64,000 nt of DNA from Quercus robur (GCF_932294415.1 NC_065537.1:64370290-64434289); one strand, 5' to 3'. Shown: positions 47,404 to 58,063, counted from the stretch's first letter. The notes: generated from the letters alone by a model not told the origin. Translations and numbers: made by a program.

Positions 47404-48162
47404 GAAATAACTAAAAACATTGTCTTTTGACATTTTCGTTTAGATCTGTGTTTGTCTTTTTTAGATAAGATTTTGATTTGATTTAAGTTCTAGATCTAAT
47501 TTATGTTTTGGGTTTTGCATCAGATCTGATATGGAAATGCTCTGTGTTCTATTTGTGCTTACTCTTTTGCTATTTTGATAACTTAACTGAAAAGAGAACA
47601 CCAGAAATGATTGTTAAAATTTGAATCTTTGCTCTATTTTTATTTGGTCTCCAAGAATGGTGTAGTCTAAAAATAAATTTGTAATGCGATACAAATGAAG
47701 AAAATGTAATACATTAGATTCCTTAATTACATTGGCTAAGAAAATGCAAGAAAAGAAAAGTAAATTTTTTATTTTTTATTTTCTGGGCAAGCTTAGCTGG
47801 GGAAGAAAAATGAAGAACACGTTCTTCATGTTCTTCCAAAAAAAAGGAAAAAAAATTAATTAGGTTAGAAATTTTTATATTATTTTTATCTGATGTGGCT
47901 TTTTTCAAAAATTAAATTGCTGACATGGCATTTTTAAAAATGTAAATATATTTTTTTTAATATTATTTTAATAGACACGTCAGTATTTACTGTTGGACCG
48001 TTTGCCACGTAGGATATTTCTGTTAAATGAGTAACGGCAGAGAACAAAACGGAAGCGTTTTTTCAGGATAAAGACTAAAAGCGGTAAAAAAAAAACTTAG
48101 GGACTAAAACGGGAATCGGCTGAAAATGTAGGGACCAAAATATGTTTTTCGCCATTACAATT

Positions 48163-48873
48163 TACTAAATCATGGTCTGTGATTGAAACAGAGAAAGCAA
48201 TTGGAGAGGGAGAGAGAGAGAAAGTACCTTGAATAAAAACTTTTCTGTAGACTGGCCTGCTTTTTTTAGTTATTTTGAGTTTTGACCAGAACTTTGCGGC
48301 TGTTAAAGATGAAACGAAACGACTGAAGATTGGGCTGGATGTCGTTTTGGATCCTAAGGTTGGGAGGGACTGCTAAGTCTGTTAAGACAAGAGAAGTCGA
48401 CCCAACAAACTTCAAAACTTGACTTAAAAATAGAAATCGAACTGATTGTCGGTGCGTTTAGTTGGGGTGAAAAAAAAAACATGATCGGCTCATAACACTT
48501 TCCACTTGTTTCAGTTGTTTGGTAGTAAATAAAACTCAGCGGAAGGAAAGACAGGTGGGAATTCCCTTAACTTTTTTTTTTTTTTTTTTTCTTTTAGAAT
48601 TAAAATTATCCTTTTATACTAAACATGTAACTTAACGGTGAGTAAAAAATGCATAAAAATAATGTATAAAAATTATTTAAATTTAAATTTTTGTAGTTTA
48701 AAATAATGAATAAAAAATGAGTTTATAGATCGAATGATAAATAACAACCAATTAACATGAAAATTGGTATAAATATTAAGAACATATAGAATATGTAATT
48801 TAATAGTTAAAATTTTAAAATAAAAATTCTATAAAAAGTTATTAGATGGTATAACATTGCTTACACAATGTGT
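48163..48873. other. Upstream flank of PIGP, no coding
   Basis: Includes a GA-rich patch at 48205-48220, the possible PIGP first exon (about 48233-48350) and an AT-rich spacer with a T run at 48570-48590. Confidence 0.4.
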
Positions 48874-48883
48874 AACTTAAACC

Positions 48884-49458
48884 ATGGACGGAGCTGTTAT
48901 TGGACTAGGAGGGCAATGGCCCCCTTAATTTTTTTTTTTTTAAATTACTATATTAATGGATACTAATTTTAGCAATTTTGTTCAATAAAATTACACTTTG
49001 CCTTCCTTAATAATGCCATCAATTCTTTTGAGAGTAATGTTATAACCACAAATGTTTTTACAACGTTTATACAAACTATTGAGGTAGCAAATTCTTATTA
49101 ATTCGTACACTTACATCACTTTTTATTTATCAATAACCACTCACTATATTAGCAATTTATAATAAAAAATTGTAATTTTAGCTTTTTTCACCTTTTAAAG
49201 GACATAAAATTAATAGATTAAATCTAAAACAAAATATACAAGCCCAAAAAAATTAGCCCAACAACAAAAATTACCAATAATAAAACTAAAAAAATTAAGC
49301 ACAATCAATCTATTTTACTCAAAACAAACAACTTGACTGTTTAAATTTTTTTTTTTTTAAATTCTTTGTAGTAAAGGAGTAGACTCCAAGTCCGAAACCA
49401 CCGCACATAGCTAGAAGTAGAATTGCCTCCCGTAACTCTAAGTCCTGACTCTATCCCT
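48884..49458. mobile_element. TIR element with 10-bp target duplication (MULE-like)
   Basis: AACTTAAACC flanks both sides (48874-48883, 49459-49468). The inverted ends are ATGGACGGAGCTGTTATT and (reversed) AGGGATAGAGTCAGGACTT. The interior is AT-rich with MITE-like TTTTACAACG sequence at about 49030-49160 and no coding. Confidence 0.6.
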
Positions 49459-49598
49459 AACTTAAACCTAATTATATATATATTATATTATATTATATTA
49501 TTCTTCCGGATGCAAGAGACCATCTGGAAGTCAAAAATTCCACCTGAGCCGCGTTTGGTGGTTGAAGAAAACTCTCCCTCATTATGTCACGTTCGTCC

Positions 49599-49798
49599 CA
49601 CCATTCACTCTCTCTATCAGTTAAATTAATTGTCCAAACACTTTTTTTTTTTTTTTTTTTATCAACTCCAAACACTTTATATATATAGCAGATATTACTC
49701 ACTTCAATTTCTACAAACAATTCCTTAAATTACCATCTAAATTCCTTTCAAAACACTGAAAATAGGAACTAGAATAAGGAAACAAAACAGTTTTATAG
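49599..49798 (+). repeat. Upstream copy of LEA_2 promoter duplication
   Basis: CACCATTCACTCTCTCTATC through GGAACTAGAATAAGGAAACA repeats at 49981-50228 just before the LEA_2 start, with an AT/GA microsatellite expanded in the second copy. The 180-bp spacer contains TTGTTCATGAACAAATTTTG and related inverted TTCATGAA stretches. Confidence 0.8.
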
Positions 49799-49980
49799 CT
49801 CATGAACTTGTTCATGAACAAATTTTGTTGCTTAGGCTTGGCTTGTTCATTAAACAAGCCTAAAATTAAGGTTCAAATTTGGCTTATTTATAAACAAATA
49901 AACATAAACCAGCTTTTTATCGAGTTAAACTCAAGTTGTTCATGAATGGCTTTATTCATTTACAGCCCTACATAACTTTT

Positions 49981-50049
49981 CACCATTCACTCTATCTGTA
50001 TCAGTTAAATTAATTGTCCAAACACTTTTTTTTTATCAACTCCAAACAC

Positions 50050-50119
<70 letters not shown>

Positions 50120-50228
50120 AGATATTACTCACTTTAATTTCCACAAACAATTCCTTTAATTACCATCTAAATTCCTTTCAAAACACTGAAAATAGGAACT
50201 AGAATAAGGAAACAAAACAGTTTTCTAG
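49981..50228 (+). repeat. Proximal copy of the duplication, next to LEA_2 start
   Basis: Second copy of 49599-49798. It carries TATA-rich (AT)n at 50052-50075 and (GA)n at 50076-50119 before GCAGATATTACTCAC, and it ends 13 bp before the LEA_2 ATG, so it is probably promoter and 5'UTR. Confidence 0.8.
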
Positions 50229-50240
50229 CCACTACATGCA

Positions 50241-51305
50241 ATGGGAGAGAATACGAACCAGCACGTATACCCCAAGGCAGATGAAGAATTAGCCACACCC
50301 ACTTTTGATTCCAAAGAGTTCATCCGCCGAAAGAACAGGATCAAGTTAGCCATAAATATTGCTGCTTTTGTTGTGTTTCGAATCATAGTCAGCTTGGTGT
50401 TTCATTCATTGTGATGGGTGCGTTTTAGGACCCCTAAGGTCACGCTGGGTATGACTATGGTCAGGTTCTATAACGTGAACACTATCACCACCCAAACATC
50501 TCCTGCCTTTGACATGAACTTCACAACCCAAGTTAGAGTGAAGATCACAAACTTTGGTCCCTATGAATATAATAGTGTTGGGCTTTGTGAAGCCTAGTTT
50601 TGTTTGATCCGGTTCGACGACCCGACCCGAATAATATTGCGTGGTTTTTAATGGGAGATTTACTGAGGCTTAGTCCATGGAGCGGAGGTTTGGGCCCTCG
50701 GGAAATTTTTTTTTTTGGCCTGTTTAGCCCATTGTGGAACCGCCTTTTGTAATTAGGGGTTTTTAGTGTGGTGTTGTTGCCGTGTTTTTATATATAGGGA
50801 GAAAATATTGTAGCTGCAAGTTGTACTCTGTATTCTTCCCTGATAATAATAATATTCCTGCAACTTTGTGGATGTAAGCAAATTACCGAACAACGTAAAT
50901 ACTGTCTTGTGCGTATGATTGTTTTTTCTTTGACGTGTATTTTCTCTATTTTTTGTTTCTCACAGGTTGGGTGTTTGGTTAAATTCCGTACAGATAGCAC
51001 CAATGCCACGTTCATGTTCCAAGGTGTAACAGTGGGGCAAGTCACTATTCCTAATGGTAAAGCTGCCTGGGCTACGTTCAACCAAAAAAGTTAGTGTCAC
51101 TGTTTACGTGAATTCAAATGCACTGCCAAGCAATACCAATCTTGGAAGTGAGTTGAGTGCTGGGTTTTTTACCCTGAATAGCCATGCCGAGTTTAGTGGG
51201 AAACTTGTATTGATGTTTGTGATGAAGAAGAAGTCCACCGAAATAAACTGCACCATGACCATTAATTATCTTTCAACAAAGGAGGTGCAAGCTATGAGTT
51301 GCTAG
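50241..51305 (+). pseudogene. LEA_2 (NHL-like) pseudogene broken by a stop, a solo LTR and a frameshift
   Basis: Starts MGENTNQHVYPKADEELATP with a basic RRKNRIKLAI and one hydrophobic segment (AINIAAFVVFRIIVSLVF). TGA at 50412-50414 follows immediately. In the same frame the LEA_2 domain continues (RTPKVTLGMTM, AFDMNFTTQVRVKITNFGPY) to 50575, where a 417-bp solo LTR is inserted. It resumes at 50993-50997 with STNATFMFQGVTVGQVTIP. A small indel near 51068 then shifts the frame to LRSTKKVSVTVYVNSNALPS and the end at 51305. The intact family is a single-pass membrane protein of about 210 aa linked to stress or desiccation. At least three lesions make this copy non-functional. Confidence 0.9.
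50576..50992 (+). mobile_element. Solo LTR (417 bp) inside LEA_2 pseudogene
   Basis: Begins TGTTGGGCTTTGTGAAGCC and ends AATTCCGTACA, with AATAG before and GATAG after. It is the same family as 39336-39762 (reverse strand); both contain ATGGGAGATTTACTGAGGC-like sequence and GTTTCTCACA. A TATA-like TTTATATATAGGGAG is near 50789. Removing the LTR plus one target copy gives a continuous LEA_2 frame, which confirms the borders. Confidence 0.88.
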
Positions 51306-52020
51306 TGAACATAAACCTCTATATTTAGTGTTTATTTAGCTCCTTTTGTTTTTTTATTTGTTTTTTGTGTGGCAAGATTTGTTTAATTTTTTTTTCGTTG
51401 CTCTTTTATCCCTTATTATATATTGGAAGCAATATACATTTTATTGGCCAAGATTTGATTAACATGTGCAAATTTCTGTTTTTATTATTAATCCTTGAAT
51501 ATTGTAATGAACAGTTATAGGGGACGTGATTTGAATAAGCCTCTTGTATTTAGGGATACAACATTTTTCACAATTTATTGAAGTGGTACATTGTGAGTGC
51601 GTTGGAAAATTAAAATGGTGTCGGTGATGAACCTATGTAAAAGTGATAATTCACCAATCACACCATTTCTGACTCTTAAAAGTTGTGAAAAAATTATGTT
51701 ACAGCAAAGTCATATTGTAATAGAAAAAAAAATTGCATTAAAAAAAAATGCAATTGGACTAAAAGAATTAGACAATCACAATTGCCAAGTGGACAACTAG
51801 TTGAATCATCACCGGGGACCAATTCAACTACACAAGCAACTAATTAAAATAAGGGTTTGACTTAACTCTAAAACTTTTTTAACTGAAATTTCCTTTTATT
51901 TTAATGAAAAACTACTACATCATCCATCAACTAAATAAAATGTGTAGATTAAAATTTAACTATCACTTACCATTATATATTTAAAACAAAATAACATGTC
52001 TAATTAGAAAAGTATCGGAG
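51306..52020. other. LEA_2 3' flank, no gene recognised
   Basis: AT-rich sequence; the open stretch at 51597-51800 has no recognisable domain. Confidence 0.4.
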
Positions 52021-52262
52021 GTAAAGCAAAATCTTAAAATTAATAAAAAGCAGTAGAATCAGCTTGAAAGAGAGATGGTGTGGATTTTGAGCCAATTGAT
52101 TAGAAAATTCGGAGAAAAGTTGATGCCCATCTTAATGCTCCATATAATAAGTGTGAGAAGCTATAAAAGTAGTGAAATTGCATTATTCTTCATTGGATTA
52201 AAGAAGAAGCTGATTCTTCCTCACTTTCACTGACATTGAAGTTTAGGAGGAAACTTGCTAGG
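52020..52262 (+). repeat. Segment duplicated at 55610-55850
   Basis: AGAATCAGCTTGAAAGAGAG, TTGAGCCAATTGATTAGAAA, ATGCTCCATATAATAAGTGT and CTTCCTCACTTTCACTGACA are repeated with about 90% identity at 55618-55850. There is no coding that I recognise. The second copy carries about 27 extra bases near its 3' end. Confidence 0.75.
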
Positions 52263-52458
52263 CAAGTAGCATTTAAATTTTATTTCTATTTGTCTTTCTT
52301 TGATATATATATTTTAATTAATATTGTTTTAGAACATTTCATGAGGGCTAGCCTTGTTGAAGTAAATTGTTCTTGACAATGACAAGTAGAATAAAGTGAA
52401 TATAGCTACGAACCTCGAGATCTCTTCCAATTTTATATGAAACCACGTAAAAACTAAA

Positions 52459-52636
52459 ATAATAGTTTTAAAACCACATATTATTCTATAACTTTTTTAC
52501 AACAACTTTAACGTGATAGATTGTGAGTAGTTAACTGTCATTTACACATGGACTTACTATTTTTTCTTTACCGATTACATTCTGCTACATCACAGTTGTG
52601 GCAAAAAATTCTGAAAAATTATGTGGTCTTAAATTT
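52459..52636. mobile_element. Foldback MITE (GGACCACA family), second copy
   Basis: TTTTAAAACCACATATTATT at the left, GTTGTGGCAAAAAATTCTG and AATTATGTGGTCTTAAA at the right, with the same internal sequence as 34996-35170. Copy B of the duplication lacks it (ACTAAAAATTAGAAACAAAA at about 61220), so it inserted after the duplication. Confidence 0.75.
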
Positions 52637-52962
52637 TTCCAAACTAAAAATTAGGAACAAAACTTAGAAAATAAAGTGAATAAAGCTGAACGTATAATAA
52701 TATCCTTGTAGTAAAACAAGTACGTGGTTAGTTATAGGAAATGACGTAAACCTAAAGTATTAGAGGAAAGCAATAAAGTTTAAAAGGTTAGACCTTTATC
52801 TAACTTTATATGATTATAGGTTAGAACTTTATCAATATGATTAACTTTGGTTCCTAGTCTATAAAAACAAGTGGTATATTCTTTCTCACACCCTATTTCA
52901 TGAACCTAATGACTTAACCTTTTTGCAATGTTTGGGATGGCTTTAATCTAAGTGGCTTTGAT

Positions 52963-53006
52963 CTACGAATGGTTTTTTACAAATACCTTTTCATGAAATG
53001 TGTGTA

Positions 53007-53042
<36 letters not shown>

Positions 53043-53537
53043 TGTTAGATTTACCAAATAAAGAATTGGAGCTGCATGGCTCTTCCGAAGAGTCATACAG
53101 CATGCAACGTGTAAAACTTTGAATAGCACAAGATGCATGGAACCATGGGTACTCTAGGTTTTTCACTTTCTTACATCCTTCAACATATTCTTCAAGGCAA
53201 ATAGAAAATGTTCTTTTTATATTATCAAGTTTGAAAGGATGAGTGTGAGTTAAACAAATTTAAAGTCCGTGCTTTGTATTCAAGAGTTAGATATTTTTGG
53301 ATATACACCACTATAAGTTTCTTCAAAAAAAAAAACTTTCTCTCTTCTTCCCATGTATGTGTGTGTTAAAAATACTTAGTATTCTAAAAAAAAAAGTTTG
53401 AAAGAATGAGAAAACGAGATCATAAGTGAAGAGAGATGAAAAGAGTTAGAGGTCAGATCAGCTTGCACTTCAATGAGCATAAGGATAGCCAAATCCATCA
53501 TCACTAGCATAAGATTTTTCATTAATTTCATAGTCAT
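52963..53537 (-). pseudogene. Cys-pattern small secreted protein gene, copy A (split by retroposon)
   Basis: The minus strand from ATG 53537 gives a good signal peptide: MTMKLMKNLMLVMMDLAILM, LIEVQA, then DLTSNSFHLSSL. At SHSFKL the frame is interrupted by the 151-bp insertion 53244-53394 flanked by a 16-bp duplication. Coding resumes SICLEEYVEGCKKVKNLEYP and ASCAIQSFTRCMLYD, i.e. C-x7-C-x14-C-x7-C. The C-terminus runs into a GA microsatellite and ends at 52963. The family is not recognised. The insertion makes it a likely pseudogene unless it is spliced out. Confidence 0.65.
53244..53394 (-). mobile_element. Short retroposon inside copy A gene
   Basis: Flanked by AGTTTGAAAGGATGAG (53228-53243) and AGTTTGAAAGAATGAG (53395-53410). 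It carries an A run at the right edge and matches 31591-31745 in reverse. Copy B has a single uninterrupted TTAAAAGGATGAGAAAACG at the same place. Target-primed retroposition is the likely origin. Confidence 0.8.
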
Positions 53538-53987
53538 TGATTTTCTACCACTTTTTGAGATTTTCTTGTTTTGAATTAAATATAGAAAAATGGTTAAGAT
53601 TGAAACCCTTATACCTCCTTATATACAATTGAATGCTTAGAAACATTTTTTTTATTATAAAATAATGAATATATTAATTAATTTATTCTTAAAATATTTT
53701 TTTTCAAATAAGCAATATTAAAAAAGTTTGACTTCTAGAATTTTGAGCATTTTAAGTTGGTTAGCTTCTAGTTTAAGTAATACCGTTTGGTTTGGTCACA
53801 AGTTTCATAATAATTTTTTTTTCCAATTAATATCCTATTTTAAGATTTATTTAAAATTTATGTCAATCATACATAATTTGTCCTAAAATTAACAAGTAAC
53901 TGAACTAGTTGACGTGAGTTTAAATTAATGAGAACAACTAACTATAACCTACACAATACAACATTTTCCTAGAAATATTTTATTTAA

Positions 53988-54339
53988 GGGAAAATTATAT
54001 ATTTGGTTCCTAAGTTTTGCACTATATTTTTTTTTTTTTTTTTTTGAGAATCCACTATATTTCATTTTGATTCCTAACTTTTCAATTGTGTTTATTTGGT
54101 CCCTAACTTTTCAATATCATATAATTTAGTTTTTGTCATTATCTCTTGAATAGAAATTACTAAATTGACAAACGGTTAAAATAAAAAATTAGTTAAACTA
54201 ATTTTTTATTTTAGCCGTGGCCACGTCAACAATTTTCCATTAAAGAGATAATAATGGGAACTAAATTGACACAACATTGAAATGTTATGGACCAAATTGA
54301 CACAATTAAAATGTTAAGGACCAAATAGATAATTTACCC
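53988..54339. mobile_element. MULE-type MITE with verified empty site
   Basis: Exact 9-bp duplication TTTATTTAA (53979-53987, 54340-54348). The ends are GGGAAAATTATATATTTGG and (reversed) GGGTAAATTATCTATTTGG, with GGTCCCTAACTTTTCAAT inside. Copy B reads AGTTTTATTTAAATACTT with no element (about 63793-63811). Confidence 0.88.
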
Positions 54340-54458
54340 TTTATTTAAATACTTAAAAATTGTGACTTTCCATAGAGTTAGATTATAAGTTAAAGTGCTT
54401 TTTTTTCTTCTTCTTCAAATGTGTCCCATGGTAAGTGTTACAAGCCTCCAAACAGTTA

Positions 54459-54671
54459 GTGTATGTTTGGATACCACTTATTTTGCTGAAAACTGAAAAC
54501 TTATTGCTGAAAACACTATAGCAAAATGATTTTTAAACTATGAATAGTGCCGTGGGATCCATGGCTGATCTGCTTATGCTCGTTTTTTGAAGTTTGGCTG
54601 GGTTGTAAACAGTGCCGTGGGACCCAACCAAAAAACGCAAAACGCCTAATAATCCTTAAGCAAACACATGC
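54459..54671. mobile_element. Harbinger/Tourist-like MITE with verified empty site
   Basis: TTA duplication (54456-54458, 54672-54674). Ends GTGTATGTTTGGATACC and (reversed) GCATGTGTTTGCTTAAG. Two GTGCCGTGGGAYCC units are inside. Copy B reads CAAACAGTTAATATGTAAAT at the same place. Confidence 0.85.
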
Positions 54672-54774
54672 TTAATATATAAATATTGGTTATTTTTTTT
54701 AGCAAAATTATTCTAAAATTGCAAGGGAAAGGTCAAGTTTATTTAGGTGCACAATAGGATTTAAAGAATATATA

Positions 54775-55610
54775 TCATGAAAACTAGGCCAAATGGCAAC
54801 AGGAAAAACAAAAGCAATGGACAAGTGAAGTACTCTTATGTTGATTTAATGTTTCACTTGAGCGGAGACTCTTCTTGTTATGGAATTGGCCAACCTGAAA
54901 TGTTAATAAAATTCTCATTGGGTAATTTCACAAAAAAAAACATCATAAAAATTACTTTGATACATATGAAAGGAGGAAGTACAATTCTTCGTACTTCAGG
55001 AGTATCTAAGAACTAAAACCCCAAAAATAAAACTAGACTCATAACCTATTATTCGGAACTCAATAACAATTTTTTAAAATACTTATCTTTTTCTAAAAGC
55101 AAGAACAAACACATTAAACACATTAAATGCATGGAGAAGAAAATATGTATAGAAACAAAAGTTATAAAATCCCAGTAGCTTACATAATCTTGAGTAAGAG
55201 TTCACAAAGAACATAGTACACAAACTACTACTCTCCTTATCAATAAACATGCGCGCGCTCGCACACACATGTAGTTTACTCCTCCTAAATTTGAGCTAAG
55301 TATAAAACCACTCTCCATTCTGCCACGAAATGACAAAGGATAAATGTAATTATGTAAAAAAAAGGAATGGCAGGAGAAGGTGAGACACACTCTTAAACTT
55401 ACATGGAGAAGGTGAACCTAAGGTGCCTAAAAAGTGAGACTTATGATGAAGCACATAGTGCAATATGCTTTTGACCATGTCATTTATAAGACAACAAGTA
55501 ACTCACTGCATGAAATCAAGAAAGAAAGCTTGAGGATGATGTAAGTGAGTGTGAACTAAATGCTTCAATGGTGCTTTGAGGGGCACCTTTCCTTTGGAGA
55601 AAAAATTCGA
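54775..55610. other. No recognised gene; one unplaced open stretch
   Basis: 54777-55016 (plus, 79 codons; MKTRPNGNRKNKSNG to GVSKN) shows no domain or codon pattern I can identify and lies at the right edge of duplication copy A. The rest is AT-rich with a GCGC/CACA patch at 55250-55270. Confidence 0.35.
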
Positions 55611-55850
55611 GTTGTACGTAGAATCAGCTTGAAAGAGTGACGTTGTGGATTTTGAGCCAGTTGATTAGAAAATTTAGAGAAAAGTTAATGCCCATCTTGA
55701 TGCTCCACAAAATAAGTGTGAGAAGTCATAAAATTAGTGAAATCGCATTGGTATTCATTGGATTAAAGAAGAAGCAGCTTATTCTTCCTCACTTTCACTG
55801 ACATCCCATGTGATGTTTAATGCCATGTCCTTTTAGGAGGAAACTTGAAA
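55610..55850 (+). repeat. Second copy of the 52020-52262 segment
   Basis: See 52020-52262. This copy carries about 27 extra bases (CCATGTGATGTTTAATGCC and neighbours) before GAGGAAACTTG. Confidence 0.75.
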
Positions 55851-56360
55851 TTTGTTACTCAAGATTACCCTGAACTTCTCCTCTTCATTTACTCCCCTTC
55901 TTCCTCGGCGTTGCGGCCCTGACTTAAACCTATATAGGATCTAAATTTTAAAGGCAACCTTAATTTTTCTTAGTTAGGATCATCAAAGGTGAGTTCATAT
56001 AATTGAAAATATCCAACAAGTTCAGAAAACTTATATAAGTTTTTGGCTCTTCAATTGTAGAGATCATAGATCTAAACCTATAGGAAGAGAGACCTCAAAA
56101 ATTTCCTAGTTGCCCTATACTTAAGAATAGGCTCACCCAAGGTAATGCTAGAGTTGACAATGTCCCACAGTATAGCATAAAACTCTGAAAAGTTTTAAAT
56201 GTCCTCCGTCTTAAAGTTATAAATAGTGATAGTGCCTCAAAGGTTAACTCTAAGTCTCTTAACATTTCTCATAATTGTTTCAATCTAATGCAACTAGCTA
56301 GCTAGAGATGTGCCTAATAAATTGGCCAGATGTGATTGCATAAGATATTGCATCCACTGT

Positions 56361-56393
<33 letters not shown>

Positions 56394-56756
56394 AATCACA
56401 CTGGTTAGACGTGTGTTCCTCGATTGAAGTTAAGAACACACTAATACTCACTTTCTAATATGCAAAGCTAGACCCACCAAACAAGATTACACAGGTGATC
56501 GATCCATCCTCCTTTTTGTCAATCCAGGATCATGCCCAAAAGATCAATCTGGCTAACTAATTAAAACTAGTATGAATGCTAGGTTGTAACACCAAAATAG
56601 TTGATTTAGACTAATAGACTTTTATACCAATTTACTAGGAGGAAGGTTTTTGCTTGAATTATAGGGTCTAGTCATGTGTGCTGAAGCTTAAATCAAAATC
56701 CAAATAAATAACTTAAATGTCATACATCAACAATTGCACACAAGTCGTGTAACTTT
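55851..56756. other. Intergenic, no gene recognised
   Basis: Contains a 32-bp T run (56360-56391) followed by GAATCACACTGGTTAGACGT, possibly a retroposon tail. No convincing coding. Confidence 0.4.
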
Positions 56757-56932
56757 TTGAGTAATGATGTGTCCATAACATTTTCACAATAAATTTTAGA
56801 TAATAAGTTGTTATTAGCAGGTAAAAAAGTTATGTCAATGGTAGATCTAGATTAAAATCAACAACAACCTACTACTTAAGATTATTGTAAATTTGTAATA
56901 AAAATGTTTTGAACATAGTATTATTTTAACTT
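56757..56932. mobile_element. Degenerate MITE, TTTTCACAA family
   Basis: GTGTCCATAACATTTTCACA and TAATAAGTTGTTATTAGCAG resemble 32731-32932. The right end is decayed (TTGTAATAAAAATGTTTTGA). Confidence 0.5.
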
Positions 56933-57446
56933 TTTTTAATGTGAAGAACACAAAAATAAGAAAAAACATGGACCTAGTCTAGCTAGAGCAATGCACTGGA
57001 ATAACAAGTTTACAAAAAGTACCAATTAAGTTATTGACTTAGGATGCATTTCTATATAAACCATTGGAAAACAGTATTTTGAGTTTAAATGAGTGTTTAT
57101 AAAAAAAACTATGAGAAATTGTTGTTGCAAAATAGAGTTTTGAGTTTTAAAAACACTCTTTTAAGCTCCGAAAATGCCTAACTAAATGGACCCTTACTAT
57201 ATACCTATGAATCTCTAATATTTGTTGGCTATCCATGCCTTGTAACTTCAAAGCAACACATGCCTTATCTTCAAGCTTTTTCTTCACACTCGCATTCTTT
57301 GATTGTGAAATTTCTTTACGGATTAGAGAATAATGATTCTCAAACTTTCATGGAAGAAATGAGTAAAAGTTTTTTAAGTGATGTATCTATGGCGTAAACT
57401 GTAAACATGCTTTCTTGATCAAACCTTCATAAGTATAAAAAAGCAT
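56933..57446. other. Intergenic, no gene recognised
   Basis: AT-rich, with no open frame above about 40 codons of interest. Confidence 0.35.
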
Positions 57447-57622
57447 AGTTTTCAGAACTAGACTAGACCGGGAGGTTGGACCGTGAAAACTGGGAACCGA
57501 GATGAAAACCGATTTTTTAAGCATAAAGAACCAGATTTTTTGTTAATTCCGTGAACCACTAAAACCGGGGTTGGACTGCATGAACTAGTGAGAACCGTGT
57601 GGTCCAACCCCTTAGCAATTTG

Positions 57623-57661
<39 letters not shown>

Positions 57662-58063
57662 AACTTAACACAATTTTATTCTACTTAATTAAATTATCCA
57701 TCTCTTACAAGGAATAAAAAAAAATTATAATTAAAATCCTTCAAAGATATTCAACTTTACTTCAAAAATTAATTATAAATTTTAATGTTTTCATGGTTAT
57801 TATTTTATTTTATTAACTTTCTTATTTAATTATTAAATATATGCTTGAAAATCATTAAATTTCCCTCACATATATAGATATATTGTCAATTTTGCTAGTT
57901 TTATAAATTTTATATCTATATTTAGGCTTTAATTAATTATTAAATTAATTATGACATTATCACGGTTCGACCCCGGTTCGACCTCGGTTCGATCTCAAAA
58001 ATCTTGAACATCTCCCTTTTACGGTTCAATGAACGGTCCGGGTCTAAAAACCTTGTAAAAAAG
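57447..58063. mobile_element. TIR element with CGGTTCGACC ends
   Basis: The left end GTTTTCAGAACTAGACTAGA with CCGGGAGGTTGGACCG is inverted at the right (GAACGGTCCGGGTCTAAAAA). Repeated CGGTTCGACC units sit inside the right arm, with a 40-bp A run at about 57622-57660. AATTAATTATGACATTATCA near the right arm matches the outer arm of the 7-9 kb foldback, so both belong to one superfamily. Confidence 0.6.

Larger units (their letters stand above)
46499..48153. mobile_element. Pack-MULE carrying two captured gene fragments
   Basis: A 1655-bp element with the exact 9-bp duplication ATTACAATT (46490-46498, 48154-48162) and very long terminal inverted repeats (about 46499-47106 and 47483-48153), starting GGCGAAAAACACATTTTGG. 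Between the arms lie two unrelated host coding pieces in opposite orientation: a subtilase fragment on minus and an adenosylhomocysteinase fragment on plus. There is no transposase, so it moves only in trans. The arms are easily aligned by eye, suggesting a fairly young insertion. Confidence 0.93.
44667..48240 (-). other. Possible 5'UTR intron of PIGP
   Basis: Upstream of the PIGP start, a good acceptor (GGGTTTCACTGCAG, ending at 44668) precedes a leader at 44667-44579. At about 48233 the minus strand has TTATTCAAG/GTACTTTC, a plausible donor of a first non-coding exon. If real, the intron of about 3.5 kb contains a solo LTR and a Pack-MULE. Inferred from splice-site fit only. Confidence 0.4.
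52300..54775. repeat. Segmental duplication copy A
   Basis: Collinear with 61180-64000 (copy B): for example ATTATAGGTTAGAACTTTAT at 52814 and 61381, CTAGTTGACGTGAGTTTAAA at 53906 and 63691, and GGTTTATTTAGGTGCACAA near both ends. Copy A carries four insertions absent from B: MITE 52459-52636, retroposon 53244-53394, MULE MITE 53988-54339 and Harbinger MITE 54459-54671. Each copy contains one Cys-pattern small-protein gene on minus. Confidence 0.85.

Noticed and set aside
54777..55016. 79-codon open frame on plus
   Set aside because: No recognisable family, no second copy visible in segment B within the window, and no upstream promoter signal. Left as unassigned.
55202..55390. Minus-strand frame ending in a Cys/Val/Arg-rich run
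   Set aside because: Produced by a GCGC/CACA low-complexity patch; no match to the Cys-pattern family found nearby.
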